Assembly (NCBI GenBank): GCA_002163115.1
Contig: MAAI01000084.1
Location: 1-63,300, forward strand
Source of the DNA: Methylophaga sp. 41_12_T18
Lineage (GTDB): Bacteria; Pseudomonadota; Gammaproteobacteria; Nitrosococcales; Methylophagaceae
DNA length: 63,300 bases
Direction: 5' to 3'
The translations under genes were made by a program, and so were the position numbers. Below the pieces are notes generated by a model, which ran no database searches, had not been told where the DNA came from, and worked only from the letters and a program-made list of their open reading frames with translations. Every line of letters starts with the position of its first letter. Position 1 is the first letter of the stretch. Positions 16,611-26,487 of the stretch are shown piece after piece.

Positions 16611-19600
16611 TATTTAGCCCTCCCGGTTGCAGACTCACGAACCAGCAGTTCCTGCTCAATGGTCAAAGCATAATGATCACAATCACAACGTTGCCATAAC
16701 TGGGTCAGCTTGTCGGCAAACAGTTGCTGGCGTTGTCCAGCTTCCGCTTTATCCTCACCAAACTGCATGGCATAACTTAAACGTAATTGTGATGGTTGTT
16801 GCTTTAAAATCTCCAGCAACTCATCTAATTGCTGAGTTGCGACCGACGTTAAATCATCACCGTCAGCAGTAAATGCTGCGGCATCAATATCAATCCGTAA
16901 CATGCGATGTAATGCAGCACCAAAGTTAAGCTTAACTAACTTACCGCGAGTTAAGCGTACTACGCGAGGGTTCTCAGTCGTCACTCTATAGCCTGATGGT
17001 AAGGTACGTTCATCGAGCTTCATGATGAAGTTAGAACCGTGTAACTCGTTGGGAACATCAGCACAGGCTATATGGAAGCGACCATAGTTATCTGTGCTGA
17101 TTAATAAACCACGTGGAGTCACTACTCGCACACCTGCTAAGCCAGGCTCACCATCATCTTGATAACCATTGATGTTTTTATCATCAAAAACCTTACCAAT
17201 CAGATCACTACAGTCGAAGAGAGGGTCGGGAATAACGCGAACTGTAGCTAAACCAACATTTGATACCCGAGCATTAATCAAAGCATTGCTGGCCCAAGCC
17301 TGATTGACGTAATTACCTTCACCGACTCCCGAGCCAATAATCAAAATCAACTGGATCGTTTTCATGTCACCATTGGGAGCGAAGGTTTGATTCAACCAGG
17401 TTAAGCCTCGGCCATTAACAATAGGCTCAACCTTAATGCCATCAATCATTGCTGAACCAGCAACATATTTGAAACCGGCTGGAATTTGATCTTTTAGGGC
17501 AATATCAGACAGCGTTGCAGCTAAAGTGTTGGTTGCCGTAATGGTATAAGGCACCAGCTCACCACGTACCACATCTTGTTTTGGTGTGGTTTTAGCAATA
17601 ATGATTGCACCTTCCAAAATAGGATCAATGGGCAAGTGGTTATTCACGACACCGACACCGGCAAGTGTCAGGGTGAAATCAAAATAATGAACCGTTGCCT
17701 GAGCCGTTGTGGGCGCATTAGCTTGAGTTTGGATGGCATCAATGTTGGGTGCTACGTCTGCTACCGGAGTGTAAGGCCCAGCAGTAACAGGAATCATCGA
17801 GGAAGGTTGAGGTAAGTAACCTGCTGGATAGTTAGATATTTCTAAACTATAACCACCATCACCTGGACAGCCTCCTGGAGCGGGATTAATCAATAAAAAT
17901 TGGTAGAAACCAGTTACACCTGTTACTTGAGGATTGTTGGCGCCGACCAAACAATTATTATTAACAGCTGTACCACCATTTAATAACTGAATAGTGACCC
18001 CGCTCACAGCTTGGCGTGTAATCGCGTCATAAATCACACCAGACGGATCGAGTGGCAAGCTTTGCTCTTGAGTATTTGTCCCTGATGTTAGGGTTAAATT
18101 ATTAAGTGAGCCACCATTGTTATTACCACCAGCAGGATTAGCTGTGTCATCAACTACGTCATTGGTAAATGCTGCACCAGCTTCATTAACAACAGGAGAG
18201 CCTAAAATGGCTCCAGTAGTTGGTTCTGTAAACTGAACTTGATAGCCCGAGCCTGGTGCCAAACCACTAAAGGAATAAAAGCCACTCGCATCAGTGCTCA
18301 TTGACTTGATTAGCTGCCCATTCAGAAATAAACCGACATTCCAATTTTCGACAACCGTTTCACCGGCATCTAATATCCGATCATGGTTGAGATCTCGCCA
18401 AACATGGCCTTCAACAGCAGCAGCTTCAGCAACGGTAACGGGATCTGCATCTTCATTATTACCATCAAAACCTGGTGGCTCATTACCGCCGGAGATAACC
18501 ACATTGTTGATCAGTATCTGTCCAGCCAAACCATTAGCAACGGCGACTTGTAAGCGAATGGTTGAACCAAGCCCACCATTCGCGGTGATAACTTGATTAC
18601 TGTTACAGGTCACGACTTGGCCTGATACTGAACACAGCCAATCGCCTGTTGTTGGCCAAGAAAAAGCGGTAATACCGGCAGGTAAAGTATCAATAATCAT
18701 TATCGTGCCACTGGTCGCCAATGTGCCGATATTACTTGGACTAATGGTGTAGAAGTTAGTGTTTGAATCTTCAGCAAAACTATTAGGACTATGGGTTTTA
18801 ACCACCGCTAAATCCACGGCTGCATTGGGTACTTCAGCAAAGTTATTATCCCCCGATACGGTATCGCTACCGGTTAATGCAATAACTGAAATCACACTTG
18901 GTGTGCTAGCCACATTAGTCACCGTGCCACCAAGGCTACCAGCCACTGTTAGGCCATTAGTCGTTCCCGTTGGTTGATTAGGCTGAGTGACAGCATAGGT
19001 TCCCTCTGGCACATTATTAAAACTATAGGCACCATCATTGCTGGTCGAGGTCGATAATGAAACGGCATTACCATTGATATCTGTTCCGGTCAGATTTATC
19101 GTTTGACCACCTATGCCATGGTCGGGCCCATTGATTGCACCATTGTTATCGTAATCAAGAAAGACGATTCCTGAAATACGGCGACCATTCGGAATTTCGG
19201 CAAAATTATTGACTGCTGATACCGTATTCGGTGGCAAAATAATGGTCGATATTTGGCTAGGCAAACTAGTAACGGCTGTTGCTGTGCCTGCAGTTCCACC
19301 ATTGGCAACTGTTCCCGCAATAGTTAAACCATTGGTGGTATTAGCGGGTTGTGATGATTCACGTATTGAGTAAGTGGCTGGTGCTAAGCCGGTAAAACTG
19401 TAGCCACCATTAGCATCGGTTATGGTGCTGGTGATGACAGTGCCACCACTATTTAATAACTCAATCGTTACGCCACTAATACCGGTATCGGCACCATTTT
19501 GTGTACCGTTGTTATTTTGATCTAGAAAGACCAGTCCGGAGATCGTTGAAGGTGCAACCTCAGCAAAATTATTACCGGCACTGCCGCTGACTGCGCCAGC

Positions 19601-22600
19601 AGTATATTCAGCTAGTTGTATATTGCTGATGTTACTCGGTAGCGTTGCAATATTTGTGGCCGAACCAACTAGATCTGTACCAGTAACCACAGAGCCTGCT
19701 GGCGGAGTGGTAATCGGGCCTGCCGTAGTAATCCCGTTATTGGTACCAGCAGGTTGGCTAGGTTCACAAACAGAGTAACTGCCTTGGCCTAACCCTGAAA
19801 AAAGGTAATTACCTAAAGTATCGGTATTAACTGTTTCAAGTAAGGGGGCAGAACAATTGATTCCGTCATGTAACTCAATGCTAATCCCTGCAAGAGCCGT
19901 ATCGGTACCGTTATCAAAAACACCGTTTGGCGTGACATTATTATCTTTAAAAACGTTACCTGAGATAAAGCCTAATGGGCTGATTAACAAGCTACTGTTA
20001 GCAGGTTGTTGGTTATTGCCTACCGATGTTTTTAGGCTGCCGGCAGGGATAGTATTGATATGCTCACCAGCGGTTAAGCCGGTCACATCCACACTAATGG
20101 TACAGCCACCAGCTGGAATAGATGCACCGTTGGCATAACTTACTGTGCCTGCCGCAGCGCTTGCAGTTACGACTCCTGGACAGGTTTTCACTACATTAGG
20201 TGTGCCAGCGACGACAATGTTGCCCGGCGCTGTTGGTAGAGTGTCAACAAAAGCACTGCTTAAGGTTATGGCTTGATCGTTGTCGTTTTCAAACACAAGG
20301 GTCAGTGTTGAGGTGCCGCCAGCAGGAATAACGGCTGGACTAAACTGTTTATCAATACCGGGTGGTGTTGAAATAATGAGTTCGGCACGGGTTGGTTCTT
20401 CATTGGTCACCCCTTGGTTGGTAGTGACATCATTGGCGGCGATGGTATTTATATAGCTACCGGAGATATTACTTAATACATCAACGGTCACGGTACAGAA
20501 GCTTGCTGATGGAATGGTGGCACCGGTTAAACGAAAGCTAGTTGCAGACGCTAAGGCATCAACAAAGCCATTAGCACAGCTTGTGCTGGCATTGGGGGAT
20601 TGAGCAATGACTAAGCTTGTTGGCAAGACATCGGTCAATGTGCCGCCGGTTAAATCCTGAGTGTTAGGGTTATCAAGCCGCAGCGTCAATGTAGTTACAG
20701 CACCTGGTAATGCTGATGCGCTTGCTGTAGTAAAACTTACCGGATCACCGGCATCTAATGTTTTATTGGCGAAGGCTTTATGAATTACTAACGATGCTTT
20801 TGCCAATAAGGTGTCACTAGTTGGCTGTGAGTTGGTGACCGGTTTACCACCTGCTGTTGCTGTGACATCTCCGGCAGGGATGATATTAATGTATTCACCT
20901 TGTGTTGCGACCAATACATCAATCTCGGCATAACACGACTGTGCCGTCGGGCCTGACGAAGCAATGATGTTACCGCCTGTTATTTGTACTTGGTTATTCG
21001 CTGGCGAACTGACTGTTGCTCCGGTACAGGTAGTGGTTGGGTTGGCGCCACTTGGCACAGTCACACCAGAAGGTAATGTATCGATCACCGCTAGATCAGC
21101 CACAGGCTGTGAGGTTGGATTGAAAAAAGTAATTCGCAATCGAGAACGCTGGCCCGGTTCTACTATATTTGGAGTGAATTTTTTAACTACACCAATATTG
21201 CTTTGCGTGGTTAAACTGGTAGTTGCTTGGCCGGTATTGCTTAAACCTTGATCAGTATTAATGGCTCCGATAGGAATAAAGTTCGTTATTCCGCCCACAG
21301 CATTCGATGTGACATTGGCTGAAACTGTACATGATGAGTTGGCTGGCAACGATACGCCAGATAAGCCAATAGATGTTCCACCCGAAACGGCGGTTACTAC
21401 ACCACCTGTACAGGTGGTGTTTACATTGACGGTAGCTGCTAGCGCCATGCCATTTAAAGTAGCGCCGCTAGTGCCATCTACGGTGAAATAATCAGTGACA
21501 GACATATTACTAACGGCGGTATTGCCGTTAGTAAAGGTAATGGTTAATTGACTGGTCTCGCCGGGGAAGGTCAATGTACTTGGGCTGGTGGCCTTCGATA
21601 CGCTAATGGCGGTAGCGGGCTGATTGGTCAGCGTTGCAGATACTGCAGCAACATTGATTATCCCGCCATCTGCGCTGATATTGCCACTGGGAATCGTATT
21701 GACCCAGTTTGTGCCACCTGTGGCAATGACATCAAACAACACATCACAAGAACCTAATCCGGCAATGCTCGCTCCATTCATAGTGATGGTGCTGGCACCG
21801 GCCGTTGCTGAACTGAATACTGGCGCACCGGCACAACTGGTACTGGCATTAACTGGGCTGGCTAATACCATGCCGGTTGGCAAGGGATCGCTGACAGCCA
21901 CATTGGTTAAGGCCACTGCACCACTATTACTTAAACGAATAGTGACACGAGATTGGCCACCACTGGCAACAGTGGCTGGAGTAAAGCTTTTGACTGACGC
22001 TAAAGCAGATAAGTAGACCAGGCGAGCGGTATTTGAGTTAACAGCACTAATTGCTGCTGTAGTGCCATCAGCATAAGTCTGATTTGCTGCCAGCGATGCT
22101 ATATTGTCATAGGTTCCTGCCGGACCAATTACATCGACATTAACCACACAGCTACCGGTACTACCTGTTCCATTATTCGCTCTTGCTGGAATGGTGCCGT
22201 TATTTAAAGCTAAGGAGCTGGTGCCTGCCACGGCAGTGACAGTGCCTCCACAAGTCGTTGATGCATTAGCTGGATTCGCTACTTGCAATTGCCCTGCTGC
22301 ACCAATTGGGAAGGTATCCGTTAGGCCGACATCGGTGAGAGGATTGGCTGAAATATTAGCCAAGGTAATGCTTAATGTAGCAATCGTACCCTCGGAAAGA
22401 GTGACCGTGCTGGTGGTATTATTAAATCGTTTAGTGGCACTCAACACTGTGGTTTCAGTGACCGTATTGCTCGGCAAGGAATTAACAGATGAACCATTAC
22501 AAATGTTGCCACCACCTGGGTTGTAACAAACTTCACCCGCTGCAATGGTATTCACGGTAGAAATATTATCTGCAGCAGCTACATCAACCATGGCCCAAAA

Positions 22601-24019
22601 TGTCACGGTACAAGCGCCTGGGTTATTGGCATCAGTTCTGGCTGGTAATGTGGCTATGGTAAATTGGGCAGCTGGGTCAGCTAAAACACTGGTTTCTGTT
22701 AAGCCGCTACAACTTGTTCCCGTTAATGACGGGGCGAAGTTATTGCCATTAATTGTGCCGGTTAAATAACGAAAGTTAGCCGGTAACGAATCATTGATCG
22801 CGACATTACTTATTATTGAATTAGAGAAGTTCTGTACTGTCACGGCATATTGAACGGGGTTACCGGGTGCAGCACTCGTCGGAGAGGCTGTTTTTAATAC
22901 GCGTAGCGTGTCAGCAACTAATACCGATGCACTGCGTGACTGACTGATTATTGAAGCATCACTAACATTAACGGCACCTTCGGCAATCGTATTGGTATAG
23001 GTAATTGGAACTTGCGTCGTTTGTGCGGCGGCAGTAAAGTCGACTGTAATCGTACATGAACCGTTGGCAGGAATAGTATTACTGCCAGTTAACTCAATAC
23101 CTTCGCCACTACCGATTACTGCAACAGCACCACCACAAGTGGTTGAACCGCCGGTTGCAACCAGTCCAGATCCTAGTATGCCGGCACCATTGAGTGCATT
23201 TGCGATGCCAGCACTAATGCCATCAATTGGGTTATCAGCAAAACTAGTAATCGTTAAATTAGCATTAGCTGCATTACTTAAGGTAACGGTGAAACTATCT
23301 GCTTCGCCACTTGATAGTACTGAATGGGCGAAGGCCTTAGTCACCGTCAACGGCGATTGCACGGTGACCGAATCAGTAGCATCTGCTGCCGCTGGAAGAC
23401 CAATGTTATTGGTAAAACCGGTACTTTTATTAATCCTATTGGTTTGTGCTCCAGTAGAAAAGGCACCATTAGTACTATTAGCTTCAACTTGAACAGTTAA
23501 AGTACAGCTACCATTAGTAGCTCCTGACTTTGCAGGAATGGTGCCGGTTGCTGTGACGCTAACGGCTCCAGCGACAGGATTAAATGTTGGTGCAGTACCA
23601 CCATTATTACAACTTGCCGTTGCACTAGGTGTGCCAGCAACTTTAATGAGTGCCGAGCCCAATACAGGAAAAGTATCGGTAATCGAAAAGCCCTCAATGG
23701 CAACAGAGTTAGTATTAGTGAGGGTGATGGTTAGGGTTGAAGGATTATCTCCCAACCTTAACGTTCCAGCGGCAATATTTTTGCTGATAGTTGGTTTGGT
23801 TAAGGCCAGGACATTAATGCTTTGACTCACTGCCCCTGAGTTAGTAACTGCACTGCCGTCAGTGCCTGTTACTGCAGCATCAGCAATTTGATAGGTATAA
23901 GTGGCGCTATTGCCGGTAGTTGAACCGGCGATGACAGGAATAATAATCGCACAAGTACCGTCAGTGTTATTTGCTCTGGCCGGAATCGAGCCGTTAATTA
24001 GGTTAATTGCTTGACTATC
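16610..24019 (-). CDS. Giant DUF11 / SdrD-B repeat surface protein, body (separated from its signal peptide by a frameshift)
   Basis: The frame is open from 24019 down to 16610; the first candidate start in it is GTG 23830 (2,406 residues). Numbered from there, residues 1-1285 hold about nine DUF11-like repeats (each opening xVxKxFxPxxVxxG, with paired Cys in CxG and SCTVxV). Next come SdrD/Cna-B-type modules (SGNVFKDNN, SGLVFLDQNNNG, SGIVFLDYDNNG, GHVWRDLNHD, GKVFDDKNINGYQDDGE), with two more DUF11 units between them, and a C-terminal domain with DIDAAAFTADGDDL. It lacks a secretion signal of its own, which is in the fragment at 24015-24350. Total span 16610-24350 is 7,741 bases, one more than a multiple of three. 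It is probably an adhesin or surface-layer-like protein. Confidence 0.8.
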   Translation of the reverse strand, partial: DSQAINLINGSIPARANNTDGTCAIIIPVIAGSTTGNSATYTYQIADAAVTGTDGSAVTNSGAVSQSINVLALTKPTISKNIAAGTLRLGDNPSTLTITLTNTNSVAIEGFSITDTFPVLGSALIKVAGTPSATASCNNGGTAPTFNPVAGAVSVTATGTIPAKSGATNGSCTLTVQVEANSTNGAFSTGAQTNRINKSTGFTNNIGLPAAADATDSVTVQSPLTVTKAFAHSVLSSGEADSFTVTLSNAANANLTITSFADNPIDGISAGIANALNGAGILGSGLVATGGSTTCGGAVAVIGSGEGIELTGSNTIPANGSCTITVDFTAAAQTTQVPITYTNTIAEGAVNVSDASIISQSRSASVLVADTLRVLKTASPTSAAPGNPVQYAVTVQNFSNSIISNVAINDSLPANFRYLTGTINGNNFAPSLTGTSCSGLTETSVLADPAAQFTIATLPARTDANNPGACTVTFWAMVDVAAADNISTVNTIAAGEVCYNPGGGNICNGSSVNSLPSNTVTETTVLSATKRFNNTTSTVTLSEGTIATLSITLANISANPLTDVGLTDTFPIGAAGQLQVANPANASTTCGGTVTAVAGTSSLALNNGTIPARANNGTGSTGSCVVNVDVIGPAGTYDNIASLAANQTYADGTTAAISAVNSNTARLVYLSALASVKSFTPATVASGGQSRVTIRLSNSGAVALTNVAVSDPLPTGMVLASPVNASTSCAGAPVFSSATAGASTITMNGASIAGLGSCDVLFDVIATGGTNWVNTIPSGNISADGGIINVAAVSATLTNQPATAISVSKATSPSTLTFPGETSQLTITFTNGNTAVSNMSVTDYFTVDGTSGATLNGMALAATVNVNTTCTGGVVTAVSGGTSIGLSGVSLPANSSCTVSANVTSNAVGGITNFIPIGAINTDQGLSNTGQATTSLTTQSNIGVVKKFTPNIVEPGQRSRLRITFFNPTSQPVADLAVIDTLPSGVTVPSGANPTTTCTGATVSSPANNQVQITGGNIIASSGPTAQSCYAEIDVLVATQGEYINIIPAGDVTATAGGKPVTNSQPTSDTLLAKASLVIHKAFANKTLDAGDPVSFTTASASALPGAVTTLTLRLDNPNTQDLTGGTLTDVLPTSLVIAQSPNASTSCANGFVDALASATSFRLTGATIPSASFCTVTVDVLSNISGSYINTIAANDVTTNQGVTNEEPTRAELIISTPPGIDKQFSPAVIPAGGTSTLTLVFENDNDQAITLSSAFVDTLPTAPGNIVVAGTPNVVKTCPGVVTASAAAGTVSYANGASIPAGGCTISVDVTGLTAGEHINTIPAGSLKTSVGNNQQPANSSLLISPLGFISGNVFKDNNVTPNGVFDNGTDTALAGISIELHDGINCSAPLLETVNTDTLGNYLFSGLGQGSYSVCEPSQPAGTNNGITTAGPITTPPAGSVVTGTDLVGSATNIATLPSNISNIQLAEYTAGAVSGSAGNNFAEVAPSTISGLVFLDQNNNGTQNGADTGISGVTIELLNSGGTVITSTITDANGGYSFTGLAPATYSIRESSQPANTTNGLTIAGTVANGGTAGTATAVTSLPSQISTIILPPNTVSAVNNFAEIPNGRRISGIVFLDYDNNGAINGPDHGIGGQTINLTGTDINGNAVSLSTSTSNDGAYSFNNVPEGTYAVTQPNQPTGTTNGLTVAGSLGGTVTNVASTPSVISVIALTGSDTVSGDNNFAEVPNAAVDLAVVKTHSPNSFAEDSNTNFYTISPSNIGTLATSGTIMIIDTLPAGITAFSWPTTGDWLCSVSGQVVTCNSNQVITANGGLGSTIRLQVAVANGLAGQILINNVVISGGNEPPGFDGNNEDADPVTVAEAAAVEGHVWRDLNHDRILDAGETVVENWNVGLFLNGQLIKSMSTDASGFYSFSGLAPGSGYQVQFTEPTTGAILGSPVVNEAGAAFTNDVVDDTANPAGGNNNGGSLNNLTLTSGTNTQEQSLPLDPSGVIYDAITRQAVSGVTIQLLNGGTAVNNNCLVGANNPQVTGVTGFYQFLLINPAPGGCPGDGGYSLEISNYPAGYLPQPSSMIPVTAGPYTPVADVAPNIDAIQTQANAPTTAQATVHYFDFTLTLAGVGVVNNHLPIDPILEGAIIIAKTTPKQDVVRGELVPYTITATNTLAATLSDIALKDQIPAGFKYVAGSAMIDGIKVEPIVNGRGLTWLNQTFAPNGDMKTIQLILIIGSGVGEGNYVNQAWASNALINARVSNVGLATVRVIPDPLFDCSDLIGKVFDDKNINGYQDDGEPGLAGVRVVTPRGLLISTDNYGRFHIACADVPNELHGSNFIMKLDERTLPSGYRVTTENPRVVRLTRGKLVKLNFGAALHRMLRIDIDAAAFTADGDDLTSVATQQLDELLEILKQQPSQLRLSYAMQFGEDKAEAGQRQQLFADKLTQLWQRCDCDHYALTIEQELLVRESATGRAK

Positions 24020-24350
24020 TTATAGTCGCAGTTAATGTACCTGCACCAGCACCGGTTGAAGGCCCTGAAGGGTCGGTACATTGATAGCTTGTTCCAGCAG
24101 TGATTTTCAAACCATCAGGAAAGCCTGCTGGTAATGCTGAATTAAATGCCACACCGGTAATAGCTGCAGACTCACTACTATTACTTAAGGTGATTTTAAG
24201 AGCGGTTTGCTCGCCAGGGAAAATGCTACCTGGTTGACCTGAATCCAATGTAACTGAAACTGTTAATGCGGCTGATACGTGCAGGGGCAGTAACAATAAA
24301 ATCAAAAAATGGAAAAAAATTCTCACACAACTTCCTTGTTCTTTAGGCAC
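24015..24350 (-). pseudogene. N-terminal fragment of the giant repeat protein: signal peptide plus start of first repeat
   Basis: This frame of 111 residues starts with a signal peptide (core FLILLLLPLHVSA, cleavage near residue 27) and enters a DUF11-like repeat (ITLSNSSESAAITGVAFNSALPAG). It then stops at TAG 24015-24017. Reading one base further on restores the repeat pattern at once (DSQAINLINGSIPARANN), which is homologous to the other units. Either one extra base has broken the gene here, or the base is a sequencing error. The stop lies in the palindrome GACTAT-AAG-ATAGTC at 24013-24027. Confidence 0.85.
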
Positions 24351-24748
24351 AAAAGTATTCGTGCGACTTTAATCAGTCGCATTTATCACTAAGCTGCCTG
24401 TAACGTAATTAATGGGGGAGTGATAGTTGGTATTAAGTAAAATTTATCATCCAGTAAGATACTTTAATCTCAGATTTGTTCAAGCGGTATCTACTACCTT
24501 TCAGACAGATTGTTAATACGACTAAACATAAGCTTAACCGTCAATACCCGGTGAAATTTAAGCTATTGTTTACGGGGGAATGTTGTGAAGGAATTTATTC
24601 TTATATTTTAATGGTTTAACTTTCTTTTGGGGTGATGGAGAACATTCAGAAAGTGAACAAGTATTCGTAAGAAAAAGTTTATTTTGATAGATTGTTGAGG
24701 TACTCTCGGCAACCATTTCATAGTGATGTTATTTGTTAAGAGGCAATA
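24351..24748. other. Divergent intergenic region between surface-protein operon and sulfotransferase gene
   Basis: These 398 AT-rich bases must hold the promoters of both directions. No ORF, tRNA or riboswitch motif is recognised. The only clear site is AAGAGG six bases before ATG 24749. No convincing -35/-10 pair was found for the surface operon. Confidence 0.4.
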
Positions 24749-25342
24749 ATGGCGATACAAATTATAGGTGCAGGTTTAGGGCGAACAGGGACAACATCGT
24801 TAAAAGTAGCCTTGGAAATATTATTAAAGGCCCCTTGTTATCACATGGTGAGTCTTGCCGAACATCCTGAGCATTTAGCGTTATGGCAGGCAGCAGCACA
24901 AGGAGATGATGCTAACTGGCCAGCCTTATTTAATGGTTATTCTGCCGTGACAGATTGGCCGGCTTCGGCATTTTATAAACAGTTGATGCAAGCCTATCCA
25001 GAAGCAAAAGTACTATTATCGTCACGTGATTCGGAATCTTGGTTTAAGAGTTGTCAGGCCACTATTTTCCCTAAGATCTTATCCACAGAGGGTGACTGGG
25101 GTGAAATGATTCGCTCGGTTGTTTTTAATAGCTTTTGTGATGATCTAGAAGATCGAGACCGTTGTATTGCAGCCTATGAACAACATAACGAAGAAGTAAG
25201 GAATTATGTGCCGGCAGATCGTTTAATTGAATGGCAGCCTGGTAATGATTGGCAAGCGTTATGTGCTGGCTTAAAACTAGCTGAACCAGATCAAGCTTAT
25301 CCTTATATCAATAAAACAAAAGACTTTTTAGCTCGAAGTTAA
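24749..25342 (+). CDS. Sulfotransferase-family protein
   Basis: The 197-residue protein begins with the PAPS-binding 5'-phosphosulfate loop (GAGLGRTGTTSLK, residues 7-19). It continues with the family pattern seen in small sulfotransferase-fold proteins: DWPASAFYKQLMQAYPEAKVLLSSRDSESWFKSCQ, where SxRD is the 3'-phosphate-binding region, and later WQALCAGL. It probably moves a sulfuryl group from PAPS to an unknown acceptor. It is monocistronic, with a good ribosome site (AAGAGG), and converges on the AraC regulator gene with a five-base gap. Confidence 0.8.
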   Translation: MAIQIIGAGLGRTGTTSLKVALEILLKAPCYHMVSLAEHPEHLALWQAAAQGDDANWPALFNGYSAVTDWPASAFYKQLMQAYPEAKVLLSSRDSESWFKSCQATIFPKILSTEGDWGEMIRSVVFNSFCDDLEDRDRCIAAYEQHNEEVRNYVPADRLIEWQPGNDWQALCAGLKLAEPDQAYPYINKTKDFLARS

Positions 25343-25347
25343 AGACA

Positions 25348-26322
25348 TTAACGTATTTTATGCAGCTTTACGTAGGCTGCTGGGGTCATGTTAAAGCTCT
25401 TTTTAAAGGCATTAATAAAGTTTGAGGTGTGGTTGTAACCAGCATGAAAGGCGACTTCACCAATGCTTAACTCATTAATGAGTAGTGACTTTTTAGCCGC
25501 TTCTAAGCGACGTTGCTTAATGTAAACCGAGATATTGAGGCCATAGTTGCGCTTAAACTGTCTTTGTAATGTGCTGACACTCATATTGAGCTGTTGAGCA
25601 ATCTCAGCCAAGGTGTGCAAGCCAGCTACGCTGTTATCTAGTGTTGCCTTTAGTGATTGGCCGCTAGTGTAGTTATCGACACTATCCTTACCTGGTTCAC
25701 TTGTTACTTGTCGATAGACCTCATCAACACAATAGCCTAACAACTCCATCGTGAGATGTTCTGTGGTTAGATTTTGTGAGAATGTATTTTCGTTATTAAG
25801 TTCAATAAGAGCATCTGCTTTGCTGATCGCCTGTTGCTCTGGCTGCCACAAGTAAACATTTTGCTGTTGAAAGATATCGTTGATGACTTGTCGATCAGCT
25901 TCAGTTTGGCAACGGCTGGTTAACCATTGTTGCTCGACAAAGATATTGAGCTTTCTTATGTGCATGCCAGCAGTCAGATGGCGAGTCAGTATTTCATCAG
26001 TATTATTAACAATGATCGAGCCTTGTACGGCTTGGTCGCTATTATTCGTTAACTGGTATTTGTTGCTGCCAAATGAGTAATCAATCGTGCCAGTAAATAA
26101 AAAGTTAAAGCTGATACCTGCAGGAAGTTCAGTGGTTATATTGGCATTTTGTTCTTCGACAGCATCGGTCGCGTGCGATGTCAGCCCATTTTGAAAGGTA
26201 TTGAAGTGAAACTGCCCCGACATGATCGGTGAAGTGTCTGGTTGGCTGGCATTTTGTTGAATAAAACTCAGTGCTGAGCTTAGCGGCTGAATATCATTCA
26301 TATAAATATCTTGTTCGGACAT
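25348..26322 (-). CDS. AraC-family regulator of the iron-uptake locus (PchR-like)
   Basis: The 324-residue protein has a long N-terminal sensor region without a recognised family motif and a C-terminal AraC DNA-binding domain with two helix-turn-helices (TLAEIAQQLNMSVSTLQRQF, then IGEVAFHAGYNHTSNFINAF, with the typical F-x3-P ending NMTPAAYVK). It is divergent from the TonB receptor gene across 165 bases. This is the usual arrangement of PchR/AlcR-type activators that switch on receptor genes when the ferric chelate is bound. The role as siderophore-responsive activator is inferred from position and architecture. Confidence 0.82.
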   Translation of the reverse strand: MSEQDIYMNDIQPLSSALSFIQQNASQPDTSPIMSGQFHFNTFQNGLTSHATDAVEEQNANITTELPAGISFNFLFTGTIDYSFGSNKYQLTNNSDQAVQGSIIVNNTDEILTRHLTAGMHIRKLNIFVEQQWLTSRCQTEADRQVINDIFQQQNVYLWQPEQQAISKADALIELNNENTFSQNLTTEHLTMELLGYCVDEVYRQVTSEPGKDSVDNYTSGQSLKATLDNSVAGLHTLAEIAQQLNMSVSTLQRQFKRNYGLNISVYIKQRRLEAAKKSLLINELSIGEVAFHAGYNHTSNFINAFKKSFNMTPAAYVKLHKIR

Positions 26323-26420
26323 TTTCTTAGTTCAACTCTAGTTGACGTAAATTCATAACAGTTTGCGCTATAGCAATAACAGTCTAAATCTTTGTTTTTA
26401 ATATGAATGGTATTATAAAC

Positions 26421-26439
26421 AAGAATTATTAGCATTTGT
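26421..26439. promoter_or_regulatory. Candidate Fur box upstream of the receptor gene
   Basis: AAGAATTATTAGCATTTGT matches about 12 of the 19 positions of the Fur consensus. It sits 49 bases before the GTG start, next to a TATAAA at 26414-26419 that has a TTGTTT 16 bases upstream. This is plausible for an iron-repressed promoter but weak without an iron-response test. Confidence 0.35.
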
Positions 26440-26487
26440 AAGTTATTTCATTTATAGAGCGGTTATTTCGTTTCTAGGAGATTGTAA

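Noticed and set aside
20964-23825. Many long plus-strand frames opposite the giant repeat gene (for example 21624-22016 and 23064-23492)
   Set aside because: They mirror the repetitive Thr/Ala/Gly/Val codons of the minus-strand gene, lack ribosome sites and show no family features.
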